From Armadillidium nasatum (lineage: Eukaryota > Arthropoda > Malacostraca > Isopoda > Armadillidiidae): 50,757 nt of DNA. The stretch is taken from contig SEYY01001189.1 in the NCBI GenBank assembly GCA_009176605.1, positions 92,225 to 142,981 on the forward strand, in the 5' to 3' direction. Position 1 is the stretch's first letter; each line of letters opens with the position of its first letter. This document shows positions 31,455 through 44,811 of the stretch, in pieces. Both the position numbers and the translations under genes were made by a program. Under the pieces are notes generated by a model, which did no database searches, had not been told where the DNA came from, and worked only from the letters and a program-made list of their open reading frames with translations.

Positions 31455-31724
31455 TGCGACCACTGGACTGGTTTCATAGACAACTTGAGCTTAGAATTCA
31501 CAAGCATCTCAGCACCTCCTTCCAAACCAATCTACCTTTCCTTTCCCTTGAAAACTCCCCCATTCGTGACCATTCATACTCCCAAAACCACCCCATACAA
31601 TTTTCAGATTTTATTATTTTGAAATCTTCAAATACCTTAGACCGCAAAATCTTAGAATCATTACATGTCAGACAACTCCAACTCATGCTCAATCAATCAG
31701 CCTCTTCCACCTCTCTCTCCTGAT
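31455..31724 (+). pseudogene. Penelope-like element, GIY-YIG endonuclease C-terminal fragment
   Basis: The plus-strand frame 31448-31723 reads LELRIHKHLSTSFQ, IRDHSYSQNHPIQFSDFIIL and RKILESLHVRQLQLMLNQSA, ending SSTSLS. This matches the end of Penelope-like retroelement proteins, where a GIY-YIG nuclease follows the RT: the Arg of L-R-I-x-x-H and the Glu of K-I-L-E-S are the expected catalytic-domain landmarks. The GIY and YIG strands themselves and all of the RT are missing, so this is a short 3' fragment. It abuts the gypsy integrase piece in opposite orientation. Confidence 0.72.
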
Positions 31725-32550
<826 letters not shown>

Positions 32551-32557
32551 ATATCTC

Positions 32558-32600
32558 CTCCGGTGGGCAAAGGCCCAAGGCCTACCAATATCCACCGGAG
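32558..32600 (-). promoter_or_regulatory. LINE-J 3'-terminal hairpin
   Basis: CTCCGGTGG (32558-32566) pairs with CCACCGGAG (32592-32600), and inside it AAGGCC pairs with GGCCT. The same fold sits at 4768-4812 (copy A), 41350-41393 (copy C) and 15375-15417 (copy G), with paired base changes. A 3' stem-loop directly before poly-A is the usual place for RT template recognition in LINEs; that role is inferred. Confidence 0.7.
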
Positions 32601-32626
32601 TTGGGAAGCAATCAGATTCGGGGTCG

Positions 32627-33556
32627 CTAATGGCCGACGTGACCCGATACACGGCGTTTAAAAGTGTGCAAGTCAAAGGAAGTTGGGAAAACAGATAAAG
32701 GAAGTGTGTTCCAGACTTTACCAGTAGAGTACATGTAAGATTGAGCATAGCGGTTAAGTCTGGGGTCGGAGAGTTGGACAGAGAAAGGATGAGACTGTGT
32801 AGAAAGACGTGTCGCACGAGCCCTTCTCAGTGGAGGAGGTATGCGACGTGAGAGTTCAGAAGAGCAATGTCCGTTGTAATAGCGATAGTAAAGAGAGAGT
32901 GACGCAACAATTCGACGGGAAGAAAGAGATTTTAGAGAGTTAGTAAGAGCAGGAGAGTTGATAAGACGAAAAGCCCTAGACTCCACCTTTTCAAGATGAG
33001 CTGTATGTGTGGACCCACCCCAGATATGCGAGGCGTACTCCATACAGGGGCGAACAACACCCCTATACAGAGCAAGCAACTGGGGTGGCGTAAAAAAACT
33101 ACGAAGGCGCCACAGAACACCCAACCTCTTAGAAGCTTGTTTAGAGAGAGAAATAATGTGATCTTTCCAAGAAAGATCACGAGAAAAAGAAACACAGAGA
33201 ATATTGAGAACAGATGAAGGTTTGAGTTGAGTGTTTTTGAAGAAGATGTCATAGTTGTGTGGAAGATTGTGTCGAGTAGAAAGATGGAGGAATTGAGTTT
33301 TTGAGGCATTGAAAACGACCATGTTTTCTCTGCCCCAATTTGAAATGAGAGATAGATCAGAGGTCAGTTGCTCCAAGGCAATCCTTCTTGCGTCTAATAA
33401 CTGCTGTTGGGAGGGACGTCTTTCAAATTGAAAGGAATAATGAAGGGTGGAATCATCGGCATAGGAGTGTATAGGAGACGAAGTAATAGAGAGAAGATCA
33501 TTGATGAAAATTAGAAAAAGAGTTGGGAGAAAGGACAGATCCTTGAGGAACACCAC
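32627..33556 (-). CDS. LINE-J copy B ORF, RT C-terminal half
   Basis: A 309-codon open frame that overlaps the end of the upstream frame by about 60 bp. It carries the segment FINDLLS, the second RT catalytic box [68 protein letters not shown] and the C-terminal domain ending in [31 protein letters not shown]. The Met at 33556 is not a natural start; the protein continues from the upstream frame, and a one-base shift near 33530, within the PQGSVLSP block, separates them. Whether the shift is real or a sequencing error cannot be told from one sequence. Confidence 0.8.
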   Translation of the reverse strand: MVFLKDLSFLPTLFLIFINDLLSITSSPIHSYADDSTLHYSFQFERRPSQQQLLDARRIALEQLTSDLSLISNWGRENMVVFNASKTQFLHLSTRHNLPHNYDIFFKNTQLKPSSVLNILCVSFSRDLSWKDHIISLSKQASKRLGVLWRLRSFFTPPQLLALYRGVVRPCMEYASHIWGGSTHTAHLEKVESRAFRLINSPALTNSLKSLSSRRIVASLSLYYRYYNGHCSSELSRRIPPPLRRARATRLSTQSHPFSVQLSDPRLNRYAQSYMYSTGKVWNTLPLSVFPTSFDLHTFKRRVSGHVGH

Positions 33557-35642
33557 TATTTATAGATTTATAGGAGGAACGGTGGCCGTCTACAACAGCT
33601 GCTATAGAACGACCAGAAAGGAAATTAGATAGGAGGTCACAGAGAGAAGGATAGATTCCGAAAGAGGGAAGTTTGGAAATCAAAGCTTTGTGCCAGACTC
33701 TATCGAAAGCTTTCGATATGTCTAGCGCCACAGCGAAAGATTCACCGAAACCCCGAAGAGCGGAGGACCAAGAGTCAGAAAGTAGGGAAAGAAGATCACC
33801 AGTAGAACGTCCTTTACGAAAGCCATACTGGCGATCAGAGATAAGATTGGAAGAATTGAGATGTTTCCAAATCTTCCTGTTAAGGATAGATTCGAAAACT
33901 TTAGAAAGAACGGAGGTTAAAGAAATTGGACGATAGTTAGAGGGTTGAGAAGGGTCCCCCTTCTTCGGTACAGGTTGAATGAGAGCACGTTTCCAACAAG
34001 AAGGGAAGATCGAAGTAGAAAGGCAAAGACGAAATAGTTTACCAAGGCAGGGTGCAAGCTCAGAAGCACAAGTTTTGAGAACCGCAGGAGGAATACCATC
34101 AGGACCATACGCCTTCTTAGTGTTAAGCTCAGAGAGAGCAGAAATGACATCTTTAGAAGAAATTACAATGTTAGGCATAAATGAGTTGGAGGGGGTTGTA
34201 GGAGGAGGAATAGCTCCGGAATCGTCCAAGGTAGAGTTAGAGGCAAAAGTTTGGGCGAAGAGTTCAGCTTTAGTAGAAGGTAAAATGGCAGTTGTGCCAT
34301 CAGAAGAGACTAGAGGAGGGAAAGAGGAAGAAGCAAAGTTAGAGTTGACATTTTTTGCGAAATGCCAGAAAGGACGAGATGAAGAAGAACCAGAAAGATT
34401 ATTGCATTTGCGGCGGAGAAAAGAGTTTTTGGTATCTCGAAGAATAGATTTTGCACGATTCCGGGATGAAATATAAGTTGCATGAGTTTCAGGAGTTTGA
34501 AGACGACGGTAATCTCTGAAGGCAGTATCCCTGCGGCGGATAGCGCGAGAACAAGCAGAGTTAAACCAAGGTTTGTTAGGTTTAGTAGAAGGGAAAGAAT
34601 ATGGAATGTACGCTTCCATGCCAGAGAGAATCACCTCGGTTATACGCTCGGCACACTCCGAGGGACCCCTCCCACGAAAGCAATAATCATTCCATGGGAA
34701 ATCAGAGAAGTACAACCGCAAGTCTGACCAGTTAGCAGCACCGAAGTGCCACAGACGTCTCCTCGCCGAAGGCGGGGGCCGTTCTTGCGGAAGACTTGAA
34801 GAGACAGAACAAGATACGGAGATAAGAAGGTGATCGGATGAACCCAGAGGAGGAAAGAGTTTAACAGTATAAGGAGAAGGATTAGAGGTTAAGAAAAGAT
34901 CAAGTATGTTGGGTTCATCACCAAGACGGTCAGGGATACGGGTAGGGAGTTGCACCAACTGCTCAAGGTTGTTCTGGATAGAAAAGTTGAAGGCGAGTTC
35001 ACCGGCTGGAGATTGAGAACTAGAGGAAAGCCATTGGCGGTGGTGAACATTGAAATCACCTAAAATGATGATTTCAGAGAAAGGAGAAGAGGATAGAATG
35101 TGCTCTATTTTGGAGTTTAAATAGTCGAAGAATTTTTTATAGTCAGTAGAATTAGGAGATAAATAGACAGAACAAATAAATTTAGTAGTAGAATTGCAAG
35201 AGAGCTTAAGCCATAAGGTAGAAAATTCATGAGACTCCAAATCAGAGACACGAAAGCAAATAACATCGTTGCGCACATATGCGCAACAACCGCCTTTGGC
35301 TGAAAATTGAGGATAGAGACAGTAGGAGGTAACAGAATAAGGTTTGCTGTCAGCACACTCAAGCACCTGAGTTTCGGTTAGAAATAAGAGATGAGGTTTA
35401 GAAGAAGAGAGATGGTGTTCGACAAAGGGGAAATTAGAAAAAAGACCGCGAATGTTGCAGAAATTAATGAAAAAAGAAGACCGTGCATCGGGGCAAGCCG
35501 GACGCCGGGTCATGGCGGCACCATCCCCATCATCGGAGGCCGCCAACTCCCAAGTGATGATGGGGTGAGGGGTGGAGGTTGAGGGGCATTCTTTGGATGC
35601 CGCCCCTCTAAGCATCTCCGAGGCAGCTGTTGGTTTCGCCAT
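33498..35642 (-). CDS. LINE-J copy B ORF, AP endonuclease plus RT N-terminal half
   Basis: A 714-codon frame with a start Met at 35642. The first ~55 residues are low-complexity. Residues ~55-270 are an AP-type endonuclease: [27 protein letters not shown] (the catalytic Glu region), [20 protein letters not shown] (Asp/Asn pair) and [10 protein letters not shown] (terminal Asp-His). Residues ~480-700 are RT fingers and palm: [67 protein letters not shown] (first catalytic Asp) and [11 protein letters not shown], after which the frame is lost. Function: nick the target and prime reverse transcription from element RNA. All endonuclease and palm motifs up to the break look intact. Confidence 0.85.
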   Translation of the reverse strand: MAKPTAASEMLRGAASKECPSTSTPHPIITWELAASDDGDGAAMTRRPACPDARSSFFINFCNIRGLFSNFPFVEHHLSSSKPHLLFLTETQVLECADSKPYSVTSYCLYPQFSAKGGCCAYVRNDVICFRVSDLESHEFSTLWLKLSCNSTTKFICSVYLSPNSTDYKKFFDYLNSKIEHILSSSPFSEIIILGDFNVHHRQWLSSSSQSPAGELAFNFSIQNNLEQLVQLPTRIPDRLGDEPNILDLFLTSNPSPYTVKLFPPLGSSDHLLISVSCSVSSSLPQERPPPSARRRLWHFGAANWSDLRLYFSDFPWNDYCFRGRGPSECAERITEVILSGMEAYIPYSFPSTKPNKPWFNSACSRAIRRRDTAFRDYRRLQTPETHATYISSRNRAKSILRDTKNSFLRRKCNNLSGSSSSRPFWHFAKNVNSNFASSSFPPLVSSDGTTAILPSTKAELFAQTFASNSTLDDSGAIPPPTTPSNSFMPNIVISSKDVISALSELNTKKAYGPDGIPPAVLKTCASELAPCLGKLFRLCLSTSIFPSCWKRALIQPVPKKGDPSQPSNYRPISLTSVLSKVFESILNRKIWKHLNSSNLISDRQYGFRKGRSTGDLLSLLSDSWSSALRGFGESFAVALDISKAFDRVWHKALISKLPSFGIYPSLCDLLSNFLSGRSIAAVVDGHRSSYKSINSGVPQGSVLSPNSFSNFHQ

Positions 35643-35917
35643 TTTTTTTTGTTTTGTTTTAGGTAATGTAAGAGTAAGTGCATGTAAAATGTGGGAACAT
35701 GTGAAGAATTGGGGTGGAGAGGTATTTGGAGCATAGACACTCCAGTGTGAGGCGGGGGTACGCTAGAGAACCCCCTGAGAAGGTGAAACGCGAAAAGGAA
35801 CGAACCAAAGGGCAACGGAGTGAAACGGAATAGTCTAACCCATCCTATCACTCCGTGGGTTATGCCCAATGGGGGGTACTTGCATCGCTTCGGACGGCGC
35901 TACGTCCTCCCCCTATA
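35643..35917 (-). promoter_or_regulatory. LINE-J copy B 5' leader
   Basis: Noncoding leader upstream of the ORF Met. It shares blocks with copy A (7850-8039) and the orphan leader (17006-17280): AACGCGAAAAGGAACGAACC near 35785, and TGCATCGCTTCGGACGGCGC near 35881-35900. LINE leaders usually hold an internal promoter; I see no recognisable core-promoter motif and only infer that role. Confidence 0.55.
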
Positions 35918-36475
<558 letters not shown>

Positions 36476-36497
36476 TAAAATGGGGTAAAACTAACTA

Positions 36498-36600
36498 CCC
36501 TCAAAAGTAAATTTTAATCAAATTTTTTTTTATAAGAATTTTATATTCTCCTCAAAAGTAAATTTTAATCAATTTTTTTTATAAAAGAATTTTATATTCT
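36498..36600. repeat. ~52-bp two-copy tandem duplication
   Basis: CTCAAAAGTAAATTTTAATC followed by a T-run, TATAA-AG and AATTTTATATTCTC occurs twice in succession. Confidence 0.8.
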
Positions 36601-37699
36601 CAATTTTGGATTTTTTTGGTAGAACAGTCTTTATATTTAAATGTTTTCTATAGTTCTAAGTAGTTTAATAAATGATAAAAACTAACTTTAAAAAAAATAT
36701 CTCCCTGTGTTTTTTTTGACAATTTAAAAAATTTTTGAAGGTCTGTCCCCCAAAAAATATACTGAGTACATAACTATCAAACTTAGAGGATTTGAAGAAT
36801 ATGAAAGGTAAGTGTTCGCATTTAAAATAATGTAAATTTTCATTGCATTTAGAAAATATTGATTTTGTTCAAAAATGAGATATTAAATCACCACCATGCG
36901 ATAACTTTTTTACAATTATATATAAAATCTTCAGAGGTTGTATAGTTGGCTGAAATATAGATTTTTTATTTGGTGTAACTTTTTGTTTACCCTATCATAT
37001 TAGTGCTGTACACAGGAAAAAAAACAAAAAAAAAAACTATATTTGACCATATAGCTTTCATGTAATTTTGAAATTTTAATTTTTTTGCTTCAAATAGCTA
37101 TACAGAAATTTTTTTATTTTCATAATGATGCTATGGCAACCACGTGATACAAAAAGCTCATATAATATGTCAGCAACCTCATAGTGCGAGAAAATAATCA
37201 AATGCTGCTTTGTTCAAATCACTTAGTCATTACTAATATTTTGGTATTTTTAGCTTACAAAATAGACTTCCAAGGCACAATTAATCTATAAAAAAAAAAA
37301 AAATCAGAATTTGCCCTTATTATTGATATATATATATAAAGAAAATTCTACTGCTGGGAAAAGTATATTTATCATTTTTTTCACCACTTAAATATACACA
37401 CCTGACATTTCTGCATATTTTGCTTTTATATTTTCAATATAGTGAAAAATAGACTCATGGTCATAGGCTAAACTATTACCCAATAAAGTAGATATAAAAC
37501 AAGAGAGTCTCAGCACTAAAATTACCAAATTGTCTGTTTTACAAATAAAAAAACGTTATATATGTAGAAAAAAAAATTCCTATAGGTTCAATAATTTTCA
37601 TAATAAATAGACAAAAGATATTGAATTGAACAAAATTACTTGAACAACTTCATAGTAAACTACTAAGTGACAGCTTAATATCGACAATATAAAGAAAAA
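36601..37699. other. AT-rich region without genes
   Basis: No open frame with a recognisable motif on either strand; several short A or T runs and a small (TA)n near 37326-37340. Confidence 0.45.
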
Positions 37700-38305
37700 T
37701 TAAAAAGACCTGCGACCTGCAATAAGTGAACTAAAAAGCCTAAAAGCTCAAAATCGTATAAACATAAATATTATGAATAAATTGAATAAATATAACCATT
37801 TTTCACCTTTTTAAATGATTTCCTTTCTTTTCCTGTGTCAAGGAATCCTGCCATAATATGCTAAAATAAAATACAACATAATATTCAAACAACAAAAACT
37901 TTCTTTGAAACAGTAGGCAACAACAACATAGTCAACATTATTATAAAAGACAGGTATACACAAAGACAGAAGTAGGAATTAGGGATGCCGAAAGAGTAAA
38001 GATATATATCGATACTTTTTTTTTTTTTTTTTTTTACGATAGTAAAAGACCTCTAAAGAACTACGACCTGTAACAGAGTGAACAAAAAAGTATACAAGCT
38101 GAAAATCATATAAACATACATAATATAAACAAATTGAATAAATTTAAACATTTTTTTACTTTCTTTTCCTGTGTCAAGGAATTCTGTCATAACATGCTAA
38201 AATAAAATACAGCATAATATTCAAACTTCAGTAAACTTCTTAGAAAAAGTAGGCAACAACATTGTAGTACTAATGACAGGTATACACAAAGACAGAAACA
38301 AAATT
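37700..38305. repeat. Direct duplication, two diverged ~270-bp copies
   Basis: Copy 1 is about 37700-37975 and copy 2 about 38055-38305. Shared blocks include TTTCTTTTCCTGTGTCAAGG, ACATAATATTCAAAC and ACAGGTATACACAAAGACAG. Copy 1 continues into AGTAGGAATTAGGGATGCCG, and a matching AGTAGAAATTAGGAAAAA at 38697 suggests a third partial copy. Between them lies ATATATCGATAC plus a T-run. Confidence 0.8.
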
Positions 38306-38868
<563 letters not shown>

Positions 38869-39145
38869 TTATTTTATTTTTTACGATAGTGTTGAGAAAA
38901 AAAAAATATCAATGATATTTTTAAAGCCGATGTATCGATATTTTATCCTCAGTATCGAATTATGGATATTTTTTTTTTTTTTTTTTTTACGTCAAGAAAT
39001 TTAAATCAGTTTTCTATTATTTTACAAAATAAAATTTCAGCAAAATTGTGTATTTTTTCATGTGCGTGCATGTTGGATGTGGTGCTTTTTGTTTTGACTC
39101 AGGAGAGGACGGGAGGTCAGACCATGAAAGAAAGTAGAGGCTTAT

Positions 39146-41300
39146 TTTTATTTATTTATTTATTTATTTCGCTTCCCACCTTTCCCATTCTCGTGGGGTA
39201 CCAACCATAATTCCTTCACACACTTACATACACACCTGACCTTTCCCCATCTCCCTCACCACAGACCTCCATCTGTCCTCTGTAACTCTCCTCCCCTCTT
39301 CCAAACTCAAACCCCTTTCACTCAAAAGCTCCCTCACTCCATCCATCCATCTACACTTTGGACTTTCTCTCCCTCTACTCCCTCAACCTCGGATTTAGTT
39401 TATATTATGCACACCACCCTGTCTTCATCCATTCTACACTCCTGCTCAAACCACCTTAAGACACCCTCTCTGCTCTATCAACCATTTCCCGTTTCCATCC
39501 ACAAAGTATATGTACTGTTGATACTGTATGAAAATACTCTTTGTTATGTCTCAGTAAAGACCATGTTCTATGTGATAAACATTGTGCACTCTCATTCTGT
39601 CGATTGTATCTCGTGTACTTGTACCACGACTTATACTGTGTTATACATGTAAATAAAGGCCTAGATAAGAACTGCTGTTTGTCTCTGTGTCCTGCCCTAT
39701 GTAACATTTATATTTATATTTCCGCCATCATGACAAATAATATAACAACATATCTCTCTTATTCTATCGTTTCTGATCCTATCTAAACTTCTAAATCCAC
39801 ATATCGCTCCCAATCCCATCATCTCAAGTACATTCAATCTTTTCCTCGCCTGAACATTTTTCATTCAAGTTTCACATCCATACATTACAGATAGAAAACG
39901 CATACACTCAAACATTAGAACCTTAATTTACTTTGATGTTTTCCCTTTCTTCCTTACTTCCCTTAATCTCCCCCCCTCCACCATCACTTTCATTCCTTCC
40001 CCCACTCTATTCTTTATTTCCTTTTCTGTCACCCCCTTTTCCTTCTCTCAACATTCCAAATATTTGAATTCTTCTACCTCCTCCAATCTCTTCCCCCCAC
40101 CTCTACACTCCCATTCATCTCCTCTCACAACCACCTCCTCTCACCCAATCCTCATTACTTTACTTTTTGTTGGATGTATCCCTAATCCTTTATTTGGGCA
40201 TTTCCGTACAAATTCTCTCACCAACATTCTCAACTTTTCCCAGAATCTGCCACAAACACCGCATCATCCTCAAACAGCAGTACATTTACCTTCAGTTCAC
40301 CCTCCCCACTTCTCAGTCTAATACTATTCTCTTCCCTCTCCATTTCCCTAACTACATCATCCATCAACTGGTTAAACAATCATGGAAACATTACACATCC
40401 CTATCTCAACCCCATTTCTACGTTGAACCAATCAGTAAGCTCCCTCTTCATCCTCACCCTCGCTCCAAAGTTTTCATAAAAGGCTTTCATCCCATTCAAT
40501 AATCTCCCTCCCATTTCCCAACCCTCTCTCAATATCTCGAACAATTTCCTCTTACACACCCTATCATACGCTTTCTCCAAATCTATAAAGCATGTATAAC
40601 CTACTTTACCTTTTCGCGCAATTTTTCAAAAATCATCCTTAGCGTAAGCACCTGGTCCACACATCCCCTACTTTCTCAAAACCCCCCTTGTTCCTCTCCC
40701 AACCCTTCTCTTGTCAATTCTTTCACTCTTGTGACTAATACCATCCCATAAATCTTCCCTACCAAACTCAACAGACTAATTCCCCTATAATTTTTAAACA
40801 TCTTCTTTTCACTTTTTCCTTTATATATAGGCACTATACAAGCATCCTGCCATTCTTGAGGTACTCCCTCTTCTTCCCATCACACATTAAACATTCTAAC
40901 CAGCCAGTTAACCATATCCACAGCTCCTTCCCTTATCATTTCACCATACATACCGTCCATTCCTGAAGACTTTCCTTTTTTCACCTTCCTTACCGGTACT
41001 TCCACCTCCTCTCTACTAATACTCCTCTGCTCTTCCCTAGCCACCACCTATCCGTTATTCCTCTCCAATCACTCTGCTCCCATTCAATAATTCACTAGAG
41101 ACCCTCTCCATCTCTCTCCCCCACTTTCTCTTCAAGTATTAACTCACTATTTTTCCCCTTCATTCTATTCACTACCTTCGAGAACATTTTACCTCTCCCT
41201 TTCTGCTTCACTCCTCTTCTACTCTTTTTTTCCCCTCTTAGCCTCTCTCTTCACCTCCTTACATCTCCTTATACACTACCCAGTCCCAATCATCCTTCGT
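39146..41300 (-). mobile_element. Degenerate RTE-like LINE with (AAAT)n tail
   Basis: The element reads on the minus strand. RT remnants: SGMDGMYGEMIREGAV (about 40960), FKNYRGISLLSLVGKIYGMV (about 40800), RGCVDQVLTLRMIFEKL (about 40670) and a decayed FxDLEKAYDRV (about 40580). The distal part: MYGCET (about 39880), ARKRLNVLEMMGLGAICGFR, DRIRNDRIREIC (about 39770), LRWFEQECRMDEDRVV (about 39450-39410) and RVTEDRWRSVVREMGKGQV (about 39290-39230). The 3' end is marked by (AAAT)n (plus strand TTTATTTATT, 39146-39171), a typical RTE-type simple-repeat tail. The 5' part is missing and stops abound. The minus strand is G/A-rich, so the plus strand looks C/T-rich throughout. Confidence 0.8.
39500..39722. 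mobile_element. Possible solo LTR or SINE inserted in the RTE-like LINE
   Basis: The RTE reading thread is lost between DRIREIC (about 39745) and VDRAERV (about 39490). The ~215 bp between is of different composition and contains TGTTGATACTG at one side, CTATGTAACA at the other, and AATAAA near 39650. A TG...CA unit with a polyadenylation signal is LTR-like, but I could not find a clean target duplication. Confidence 0.35.
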
Positions 41301-41346
41301 TGAGTTGATATAAAACTAAAAGTTATATTTTCTTATTTTTTTATTT

Positions 41347-43855
41347 CACCTCTGGTGGGCAAAGGCCAGAGGCCTACCAATATTCCACCAGATTTGGGGG
41401 GAAAGTCGGGAACATGGTCAAATCAAAGGAAGACATGACCTGATACACGGCGTTTGAAGGTGCCTAAGTCATAGGAAGTTGGAAAAATAGATGAAGGAAG
41501 TGTGTTCCAGACTTTACCAGTAGATTACATTAAGATTGAGCATAGCGGTTAAGTCTGGGGTCAGAGAGTTGGACAGAGAAAGGATGAGGTGGTATGAGAC
41601 GAGAGAGTTCAGAAGAGCAGTGTCCATTATAATATCAATAGTAAAGAGAGAGTGACGCAACATTTCGACGGGCAGAAAGAGATTGGAGAGAATTAGTGAG
41701 AGCAGAAGAGTTGATAAGGCGAAAAGCCCTAGACTCCACCTTTTCCAGGAGAGCTGTATGAGTGGAACCATCCCAGATGTGTGACGCATACTCCATACAA
41801 GGGCGGACAACACCCCTATACAGAGCAAGCAACTGGGGTGGTGTGAAGAAATTCTGAAGGCGTCTCAGAACACCCAACCTCTTAGAAGTTTGTTTAGAAA
41901 GAGAGGTAATGTGATCTTTCCAAGAAAGATCACGAGAAAAAGAAACACCAAGAATATTAAGGAGAGATGAAGGTTTGAGTTGCGTGTTTTCGAAGAAGAT
42001 ATCGTAGTTGTGTGGAAGATTGTGGCGAGTAGAGAGATGGAGGAATTGAGTTTTTGAGGCATTGAAAACAACCATTCTTTCTCTGCCCCAATTTGAAATG
42101 AGAGATAGATCAGAGGTTAGTTGCTCCAAGGCCACCCTCCTTGCCTCTATTAACTGTTGCTGAGAGGGGCGCCTTTCAAAATGAAAAGAGTAATGAAGGG
42201 TGGAGTCATCAGCATAGAGGAGTGGAGAGGAGATGAAGTAATAGAGAGAAGGTCATTGATGAAAACCAGAAAAAGTGTTGGGATAGGACAGATCCTTGAG
42301 GAACACCACTATTTATAGATTTATAGGATGAACGGTGGCCGTCTACAACAGCTGCTATAGAACGACCAGAAAGGAAGTCAGAGAGAAGGTCACAGAGAGA
42401 AGGATAGATTCCGAAAGAGGGAAGTTTGGAAATCAAAGCTTTGTGCCAGACTCTATCGAAAGCCTTCGATATGTCTAGCGCCACAGCAAAAGTTTCACCG
42501 AAATGCCGAAGAGCTTAGGACCAAAAGTCAGAGAGAAGGGAAAGAAGATCACCAGTAGAGCGTTTCTTACGAAAGCCATACTGGCGATCAGAGATAAGAT
42601 TAGAAGAATTGAGATGTTTCCAAATCTTCCTGTTAAGGATAGATTCGAAAACTTTAGAAAGAACGGAGGTTAAAGAAATTGGACGGTAGTTAGAGGGTTG
42701 AGAGGGGTCCCCCTTCTTCGGCACAGGCTGAATGAGCGCACGTTTCCAGCAAGTAGGGAAGGTTGAAGTAGAAAGACAGACGAAATAGTTTATCAAGGCA
42801 GGGTGCAAGCTCGGAAGCGCAAGTTTTGAGAATCACAGAGGGATACCATCAGGACCGTAAGCCTTCTTAGTGTTCAGCTCAGAGAGAGAGAGCAGAAGTG
42901 ACATCTTTAGAAGAAATTACAATGTTAGGCATAAATGAGTTGGAGGGGGTTGAAGGAGTAGGAACAGCTCCGGAATCGTCTAAGGTTGAATTTAAGGCAA
43001 AAGTTTGAGCAAAGAGTTCAGCTTTAGAAGAAGGCAAAACGGCAATTGAACAGTCAGAAGATATTAGAGGAGGGAAAGAGGAAGAAGCAAAGTTAGAGTT
43101 GACATTGTTTTGCATAATGCCAGAAAGGGCGAGAGGAAGAGGAGCCAGAAAGATTATTGCATTTGCGACGGAGAAAAAGAATATTTGGTAACTCGAAGAA
43201 TAGATTTTGCACGATTTCGGGTTGAAATGTAAGTTGCGTTAGTTTCTGGAGTTTGAAGAGGACGGTAATCCCAGAAGGCAGCATCCCTGCGGCGGATAGC
43301 ACGAGAACAAGCAGAGTTAAACCAAGGTTTATTAGGTTTAGTGGAAGGGAAAGGATATGGAATGTACGCCTCCATGCCAGAGAGAATCACCTCAGTTATG
43401 CACTTTGCACATTCTGAGGGACCCCTACCACGGAAACAGTAATCATTCCATAGAAAATCAGAGAAGTACGACCGCAAGTCAGACCAGTTAGTGGCACCGA
43501 AATGCCAGAAACGTCTCCTCGCCGAAGGCGGGGGCCGTTCTTGCGGAAGACTTGAAGAGACAGGACAAGATACGGAGAAGAGGATGATCGGATGAACCCA
43601 GAGGAGGAAAGAGTTTAACAATATAAGGAGAAGGATTAGAAGTTAGAAAAAGGTCTAGAATGTTGGGTTCATCACCAAGACGGTCAGGGATACGGGTAGG
43701 GAGATGCACCAACTGCTCAAGGCTGTTCTGGATAAAAAATTGGAAGGCAAGTTCACCAGCTGGATCTTGAGAACTATATGAAAGCCATTGGCGGTGGTGA
43801 ACATTGAAATCAAAATGATGATTTCGGAGAAGGAGAAGAAAAGAATGTTATCTAT
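41347..43855 (-). mobile_element. LINE-J copy C, 5'-truncated
   Basis: Matches copies A and B from the 3' hairpin (41350-41393) through RT and most of the endonuclease, stopping near 43855 within the ILGDFNVHH region, where (TA)n begins. Its 3' end has only a weak T-rich tail and no (TA)n, unlike A, B and E. The missing leader would have lain beyond the (TA)n and gypsy element; no further LINE-J sequence is seen at the right edge of the window. Confidence 0.88.
41514..43712 (-). pseudogene. LINE-J copy C endonuclease/RT, frame-broken
   Basis: Pieces in order: 43712-43488 ([20 protein letters not shown]), 43621-43154 ([20 protein letters not shown]), 43115-42879 (ISSKDV), 42808-42515 ([34 protein letters not shown]), 42484-42209 ([26 protein letters not shown]) and 42135-41635 ([28 protein letters not shown]). 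About six frame changes, many of one or two bases. The SYADD box falls in the break near 42200. Inactive. Confidence 0.82.
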
Positions 43856-44022
<167 letters not shown>

Positions 44023-44445
44023 TGCAATTGCAATTGCACGGTATATTAAGAAGTATAGGGTTAAAGATAGCTTTGTTCACTTATTATGTTTATTTCTTAA
44101 GCCTAATAGTACAGCACTATCAAATTTTCATCACCTTAATTCAATATTCTATCTTTACTACACAGGACTTAGGCAAGGTTAATAATCATAAACTGTACAG
44201 CTTATAGAGTTTTCACTACCTAAGTATTGAATTTAAAGCACTGCAAACCCACTTCATTCCCTTTATATTAAGCCTTATTTTCTTTCTTTTAGAGCGATGC
44301 TCTCAATACATGTTTCTAGGCACGCTGATCATGGCCTTACTAACTCTCTCTTCTGCCTTCCTCCTTTGGCTCTCACTCCTTTCAAATGGACCAATCACGC
44401 TCGGCTTTAATATCACCTGATATAAGTTTGAGGGGTCGTGTTTCA
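44023..44445 (-). repeat. Gypsy 3' LTR (left in window)
   Basis: About 423 bp; on the minus strand TGAAACACGACC...AATTGCA. Differs from the other LTR at about six places, mostly small indels (for example near 44140-44170 and 44320-44335). Confidence 0.88.
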
Positions 44446-44811
44446 TTTCAATACAGTGGTGATCCCAGAGTCTGGAAATTCTTAACTATAACTGGTATTT
44501 AAGAATTTTCCTTGCCTTCGTCCCTCTTACATACTAATTTACAACAATGCAAAGGAAAGTAGAAAGGAAGGATGTTTTAAATTGCCAAAGTTAGAGGATA
44601 AGAGAAAACAATCTTAGTATTAAGGATCTAATATCTGAATAGTAACACTAATTACATACGATACTAATTTGTTTTAATACCATTTTTGTTCCTGTAATAT
44701 AAATATTATTACTGCATCCTCATTCTAAAAGCAATCTATTCTATCTAAGGCTCTATATGGTAATATGCCTTTATATTCCTTAGGTTTTCCACCTCTGTTC
44801 TTCCATTCTTT
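44446..44811 (-). other. Gypsy 3' internal noncoding region
   Basis: Between integrase and 3' LTR. Contains a dyad AAATTCTTAA...TTAAGAATTT at about 44476-44508. No clear polypurine tract was found directly beside the LTR. Confidence 0.5.

Noticed and set aside
35643-35917. Separate LINE-J ORF1
   Set aside because: No conserved open frame in the leader of copies A, B and the orphan copy.
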